A stretch of 9,355 bases of DNA, taken from assembly GCA_003223675.1 (NCBI GenBank), contig QHVW01000354.1:1-9355 (forward strand), given 5' to 3'. Below are positions 5,336 to 9,355 of this stretch, in pieces. How positions within the stretch are numbered: the first letter of the stretch is position 1; each line of letters starts with the position of its first letter. The notes below the pieces were generated by a model, which made no database searches, was not told where the DNA came from, and saw only the letters and a list, made by a program, of their open reading frames with translations. Position numbers and translations under genes: made by a program. Source of the stretch: Acidobacteriota bacterium. Its GTDB lineage: Bacteria; Acidobacteriota; Thermoanaerobaculia; Multivoradales; UBA5704.

Positions 5336-5344
5336 TGGTAAAAT
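5336..5344 (+). promoter_or_regulatory. extended -10 promoter element for the DUF3857 gene
   Basis: TGGTAAAAT combines the TGn extension with a five-of-six match to TATAAT (TAAAAT, 5339-5344). It sits in an A/T-richer island in the 160-bp divergent gap, and predicts a start near 5351 with a leader of about 47 nt before the ATG at 5398. The extended -10 can make up for the missing -35. GGAG (5389-5392) lies 5 nt before the ATG. Confidence 0.45.
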
Positions 5345-5397
5345 CATCACGATCCCACCGGCCTGCGCCCGGAGCCCCCTCGCCCCCTGGAGAAGCA

Positions 5398-8300
5398 ATG
5401 TCCCCCAAGCTCAGCAGCACCCGGAAGTCTCTCCTCGTCCTGTCGGCCCTTTTGGGCCTGGCTTTGCCGTCCGGAGCCGCTCGCCCCGCCCAGACCACGA
5501 CGCCGCCGGCGGCGGTCGCTCCCTGGGAAGCCGCCCCGTTCACCGCCGGCCCCGGCGCGGTGGCCCTCGCCGCCGCCCAGGTCAAATCGGAGGAGGGCGA
5601 CGACGCCGTGGTGCTCCTCATGGAGGTGAGCTACAGCTACGACGCGGCCGGGCGCGAGACCTACAGCCAGCGCCTGATCTACCGCCTCCTCAGCGCCAAC
5701 GCCCACGAGAGCTGGTCGACCGTCGAGGAGAGCTGGGAGCCGTGGCACCAGGCGCGGCCGGAGATCCGGGCCCGCGTGATCACCCCCGACGGCGCCGAGC
5801 ATCCGCTCGACCCCACGACGATCACCGAGAGCAGCGCCAGCCGCGACGCGCCGGACATGTTCGACGACGGCCGCGTCCTGCGCGCCCCCCTGCCCGCCAC
5901 CCGCCCCGGCGCCGTGGTCGAGCAGCAGGTGACGGTGCGCGATACGGCCCCCTTCTTCGAGGGGGGCGTGGTGCGGCTCCACACCCTCGATCCCGGCATG
6001 CCGGTGCTCCACGCCCGGGTGACCCTGGAGGCGCCGGCCGGACTGCCCCTGCGCTGGGTGACCCGCGGCCTGCCCGGGGTCTCCCCGCAGGAGGAGGTCT
6101 CCCAGGGGCGCCGCCGGCTGACGTTCGAGGCCCGCGACCTCCAGCCGGCGGACGATCCCGAGCCCGGCCTGCCGTCCGACGTGCCGCGCGCGGCCTACGT
6201 CGCCTTCTCGACCGGCAGCTCGTGGGCGGACCTGGCCCACCGCTATTCGGAGATCGTCGACCGGACGATCCGCGGCGCGGACGTCAACGCCTTCCTGCGC
6301 TCGGCCGCGGGCGGCCCCGCGGCGTCCCAACTCGAGACCATCAACCGCATCCTGGCCCGGATGAGCGACGAGGTCCGCTACACCGGCATGGAGCTGGGCG
6401 AGGGGGGCCTGATCCCCCGCACCCCGGCCGAGACCCTGAAGCGGCGGTTCGGCGACTGCAAGGACAAGGCGGTGCTGCTCACCGCCCTGCTGCGCGCCAG
6501 CGACATCCCCGCCTACGTGGCCCTGCTCAACGCCGGCGAGGACGATCCGGACGTCGAGGCGTCGCTCCCCGGCTTCGGCCTGTTCAATCACGCGATCGTG
6601 ATCGTGCCCGGCGCGCCGGCGCTGTGGATCGATCCCACCGACCCCTACGCCCGCGCCGGCGAGCTGCCGAGCGCGGACCAGGGGCGGCTCGCCCTGGTCG
6701 CCAGCCCCACGGCGACCGACCTCGTGCGCACCCCCGAGGCCGTCTCCGCCGACAACCGGGTGGTCGAGACCCGCGAGGTCTTCCTCGCCGACCTCGGCCC
6801 GTCGCGCATCGTCGAGACCAGCGAGTACCAGGGCGCGATCGAGCACGACGTGCGGGCCGCCTATGCCCTCCAGGACGGCCAGACGATGCGCCAGGCGCTC
6901 AAGGAGTACGCCGTCTCCGCCTATCTCGCCGACGATCTGGCGGCGATCGACCATTCGAAGCCGGCCGACCTCTCGGAGCCCATGCGCCTGCGGATCGAGG
7001 TCAGGAACGCCCGCCGCGGCTTCACCGACGAGCGCAACGCCGCCGTGGGGGTGAGCGCGGCGGCGCTGCTGAGCCGCCTGCCGGACGAATTCACCACCAG
7101 CGACGACGAGGAGGACGGGCCCCGCCAGGCCGACTACGTGTTCCGGCGGCCGGTCACGGCCGAGATCCGCTACCGCATCGTGCCGCCCGTGGGCTACGCC
7201 CCCGAGCCCCTGCCGGCCGCGCGGGTCCGCCACCTGGGCACCGCCACCCTTGCGGAGGAGTACGCCAAGGGGACCGACAACGTGGTCACCGCCACCTTCC
7301 GGCTCGACACCGGCAAGCGCCGCATCTCCGCGCAGGAGTTCACCGCCCTGCGCGCGGCGGTGCGCGAGGCGGCCGATGACAAGCTCTCCCTCCTGCTCTT
7401 CGATCAGGTGGGCGAGGCCTACCTCGACGCCGGCAAGGTGCCCGAGGCGCTCGCCGAGCTCCGCCGCCTGGCCGCGCTGGAGCCGAGGAAGGCCCTCCCC
7501 CGCACCCGCATCGCGCGGGCCCTGCTCGCCGGCGGCATGGGCGAGGAGGCGCGCGAGGAGGCGCGCCAGGCCGTGAAGCTGGAGCCGAAGCTCGCGGCCG
7601 GCCAACGCCACCTGGGCTGGATCCTGGAGCACGACGAGCTCGGCCGCCGCTTCGGCCCCGGCTTCGATCGCGCGGGCGCCCTCGCCGCCCTCCGCAAGGC
7701 GCGGGAGCTCGACCCCAAGGACCAGGCCGCCCGGTCCGAGCTCGCCATCCTGCTGGAGCACGACGCCCAGGGGCTGCGCTACAGCCCGCGGGCCGACCTC
7801 GGCGCCGCCATCGACGAGTACAAGGCGCTCAAGAAGGACCTCGGGTCGAAGACGATCGACGACAACCTGCTGATCGCCCTGGTGCGCGCCGGCCGCTTCG
7901 CCGAGGCCAAGGCGCTGGCGGCGAAGATGAAGGACTCGCAGACGGGCTCCATCCTCTCGCTGACCGCCATCGCGGCCACCGACGGCGTCGCCGCCGCCGT
8001 GCGCGAGGGGGAGCACGCGTTCAGCGACGACAAGGCCCGCGCCGCCGCCCTGCAGTCGGCGGCCCAGACCCTGATGCTCGCCCGCCGCTACCCCGAGGCC
8101 GCGGCGCTCATGGAGCGGGCCAGCCGGCAGTCCGACAACGCCGCCGCCCTGCTCTCCACGGCCGAGCTCCTGCGCAAGGCCCGGCGGCACGAGGAGATCC
8201 CCCTGCCGGCGGACAAGCCTTCGACCCCGGTCCGCCGGCTGATGCTGCTGAGCACCGCCGAGAAGCTCGAGGTCAAGCAGATGGCGCCGCTCTTCTCCCG

Positions 8301-9355
8301 CGATTTCTCCTCCCAGCTCCTCAAGCTGAGCGACGCGGAGGCCCAGCGGCTGTTCGACGCGGGGTTCGCGGCGGCCCGCCGCCAGCTCCGCTCCCAGCAG
8401 GTGCCGGTCGACACGGCGATCGACCTCGCCTTCGGCAGCCTGCAGGAGTCGGTGAGCGGCGACGACGCCGGGGGCTACCGCGTCGCCGTCTCCTTCGCCG
8501 CCGACAAGGGCGGCCGCGGCTTCGTGGCCTACGTCGTGCGCGAGGGGAACGAGTACCGGATCGCGGGGTTGAGCACCGTGGCCTCGATGCTCGGCGAGGA
8601 GGCCCTCCGGCGCGTCCAGCGGGGCGATCTCGCCGGCGCGCGGAAGTGGCTGGACTGGGTGCGCGAGGAGGCCAATGAGGACGCCGGCAACACCGACCCC
8701 GTCCCCAGCAACCCCTTCCTGGCCCTGTGGGGCAAGGGGACCTCCGGCGGCGCTGAGCAGAGCGGCGCCGAGGAGGTCCGCTGCGCCGCCGCCACCCTGC
8801 TCGACGCCGGGGACGACGCCAAGGCGCTACCGCTCCTCCACACCTGCCGCGACGCCGCCGGCGATCCCGCCCGCCGCAACGCCCTCGACGCGGCGCTGGT
8901 CCTCGCCGACCTGGAGACGGAGCACGCCGCCGAAGCGGCGGAGATCACCGGCCGGCTGCTCGCCGCCTCCCCGGGCTCCGAGCGTGCCGAGGATCTCCAC
9001 CTCCAGGCCCTCCTGGCGCTGAGCCGCTGGGACGAGATCCGCGCCTTGGCCGGGAAACGGCTCCAGCGCTCGGCGGACGACGCCGAGGCCCTGCAACTGC
9101 TCACCGACGCCGACCTGCGCGCCGGGGATCTCACCCAGGCCGAGGCCCGCCTGCGGCAGATCGTCAAGTCCGGCAAGGCCAAGGCGAACGACTACAACGA
9201 GCTCGCCTGGCTGCTGCTCGAGCGCGGCCGGGTGGACGATGAGGCGCTCGACTTCGGCCAGCGCGCCGCCACCCTCTCCGAGTACCAGCGCTCCGCCTAC
9301 CTGCACACCCTCGCCTCCCTTTACGCCGAGAAGGGACGCACGGCGGAGGCCTACC
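5398..9355 (+). CDS. large exported DUF3857 / transglutaminase-like / TPR protein (3' end outside window)
   Basis: At least 1,319 residues are encoded, and the frame is still open at the window end. Residues 1 to about 31 are a signal peptide (MSPKLSSTRKSLLVLSALLGLALPSGAA), so the protein acts in the periplasm or at the surface. Residues about 60-270 match the beta-rich DUF3857 domain that usually precedes a transglutaminase-like core; that core follows at about 310-420. Its catalytic triad is complete: Cys354 in RFGDCKDKA, His398 in FNHAIV and Asp412 in WIDPTDPY. Such domains may act as proteases or amide-bond enzymes; the substrate is unknown. A second beta-rich region (about 440-655) leads into TPR helices from 662, for example GEAYLDAGKVPEALAELRRLAALEP and ALAALRKARELDPKD. 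More TPR-like helices run at 820-940. Residues about 945-1060 interrupt them with an alpha+beta segment, and helical repeats resume to the window end. The start has GGAG at 5389-5392 and a promoter-like TGGTAAAAT. The gene is divergent from the FN3 gene, with which it may share export or surface functions. Confidence 0.87.
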   Translation, partial: MSPKLSSTRKSLLVLSALLGLALPSGAARPAQTTTPPAAVAPWEAAPFTAGPGAVALAAAQVKSEEGDDAVVLLMEVSYSYDAAGRETYSQRLIYRLLSANAHESWSTVEESWEPWHQARPEIRARVITPDGAEHPLDPTTITESSASRDAPDMFDDGRVLRAPLPATRPGAVVEQQVTVRDTAPFFEGGVVRLHTLDPGMPVLHARVTLEAPAGLPLRWVTRGLPGVSPQEEVSQGRRRLTFEARDLQPADDPEPGLPSDVPRAAYVAFSTGSSWADLAHRYSEIVDRTIRGADVNAFLRSAAGGPAASQLETINRILARMSDEVRYTGMELGEGGLIPRTPAETLKRRFGDCKDKAVLLTALLRASDIPAYVALLNAGEDDPDVEASLPGFGLFNHAIVIVPGAPALWIDPTDPYARAGELPSADQGRLALVASPTATDLVRTPEAVSADNRVVETREVFLADLGPSRIVETSEYQGAIEHDVRAAYALQDGQTMRQALKEYAVSAYLADDLAAIDHSKPADLSEPMRLRIEVRNARRGFTDERNAAVGVSAAALLSRLPDEFTTSDDEEDGPRQADYVFRRPVTAEIRYRIVPPVGYAPEPLPAARVRHLGTATLAEEYAKGTDNVVTATFRLDTGKRRISAQEFTALRAAVREAADDKLSLLLFDQVGEAYLDAGKVPEALAELRRLAALEPRKALPRTRIARALLAGGMGEEAREEARQAVKLEPKLAAGQRHLGWILEHDELGRRFGPGFDRAGALAALRKARELDPKDQAARSELAILLEHDAQGLRYSPRADLGAAIDEYKALKKDLGSKTIDDNLLIALVRAGRFAEAKALAAKMKDSQTGSILSLTAIAATDGVAAAVREGEHAFSDDKARAAALQSAAQTLMLARRYPEAAALMERASRQSDNAAALLSTAELLRKARRHEEIPLPADKPSTPVRRLMLLSTAEKLEVKQMAPLFSRDFSSQLLKLSDAEAQRLFDAGFAAARRQLRSQQVPVDTAIDLAFGSLQESVSGDDAGGYRVAVSFAADKGGRGFVAYVVREGNEYRIAGLSTVASMLGEEALRRVQRGDLAGARKWLDWVREEANEDAGNTDPVPSNPFLALWGKGTSGGAEQSGAEEVRCAAATLLDAGDDAKALPLLHTCRDAAGDPARRNALDAALVLADLETEHAAEAAEITGRLLAASPGSERAEDLHLQALLALSRWDEIRALAGKRLQRSADDAEALQLLTDADLRAGDLTQAEARLRQIVKSGKAKANDYNELAWLLLERGRVDDEALDFGQRAATLSEYQRSAYLHTLASLYAEKGRTAEAY

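Noticed and set aside
5268..7379. 703-codon open frame on the plus strand
   Set aside because: It is in a different frame from the DUF3857 gene and its product is Pro/Arg/Gly-rich without recognisable motifs.
5347..8190. 947-codon open frame on the minus strand
   Set aside because: It is antisense to the DUF3857 gene, rich in Gly/Ala/Arg/Leu with no domain, and is the usual shadow frame of a GC-rich gene. The plus-strand frame carries a signal peptide and catalytic motifs.
1..9355. CRISPR arrays, tRNA or rRNA genes, insertion sequences, integrases
   Set aside because: No regularly spaced repeats, no tRNA-like cloverleaf and no transposase or integrase motifs were seen. The only repeats are the in-gene ones and the palindrome at 1008-1041.

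Overview
The window is about 70% GC and codon-dense, with strong G/C third-position bias. It looks like chromosomal DNA of a high-GC Gram-negative bacterium. The mix of genes (a long DUF3857/transglutaminase/TPR protein, an XRE-TPR regulator, a secreted FN3 protein with a paired-cysteine C-terminal domain, and an RRM protein with a glycine-rich tail) reminds me most of Acidobacteriota, perhaps Thermoanaerobaculia. That is inferred from gene style; there is no rRNA or marker gene to prove it.

Layout. Positions 2-400 (+) hold the C-terminal end of an alpha/beta hydrolase. Positions 621-968 (+) encode a small secreted protein with an amphipathic segment and three DP(L/W)G motifs. A perfect 14-bp palindrome at 1008-1041 separates it from a convergent 472-residue XRE-type HTH + TPR regulator (1054-2472, -). 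A divergent intergenic region of about 180 bp leads to a THUMP-domain, RlmL-like RNA methyltransferase (2651-3796, +). This converges, with only 25 bp between the stop codons, on an RRM RNA-binding protein with a Gly/Arg-rich tail (3822-4337, -). Next come a secreted FN3-domain protein (4518-5237, -) and, divergent from it, a very long exported DUF3857/transglutaminase-like/TPR protein (5398 to beyond the window end, +).

The genes mostly alternate in strand, so no operon is evident. Two loosely themed blocks can be seen. One is a regulator next to a small exported protein (621-2472), which might form a secreted-peptide/TPR-receptor pair. The other is RNA-related: an rRNA-type methyltransferase next to an RRM protein (2651-4337). 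The strongest candidate for something undescribed is the DPLG-repeat secreted protein paired with the XRE-TPR regulator. The regulator gene itself also shows an internal change in codon use that suggests a mosaic origin. All functional claims come from reading motifs by eye; no database search was possible.
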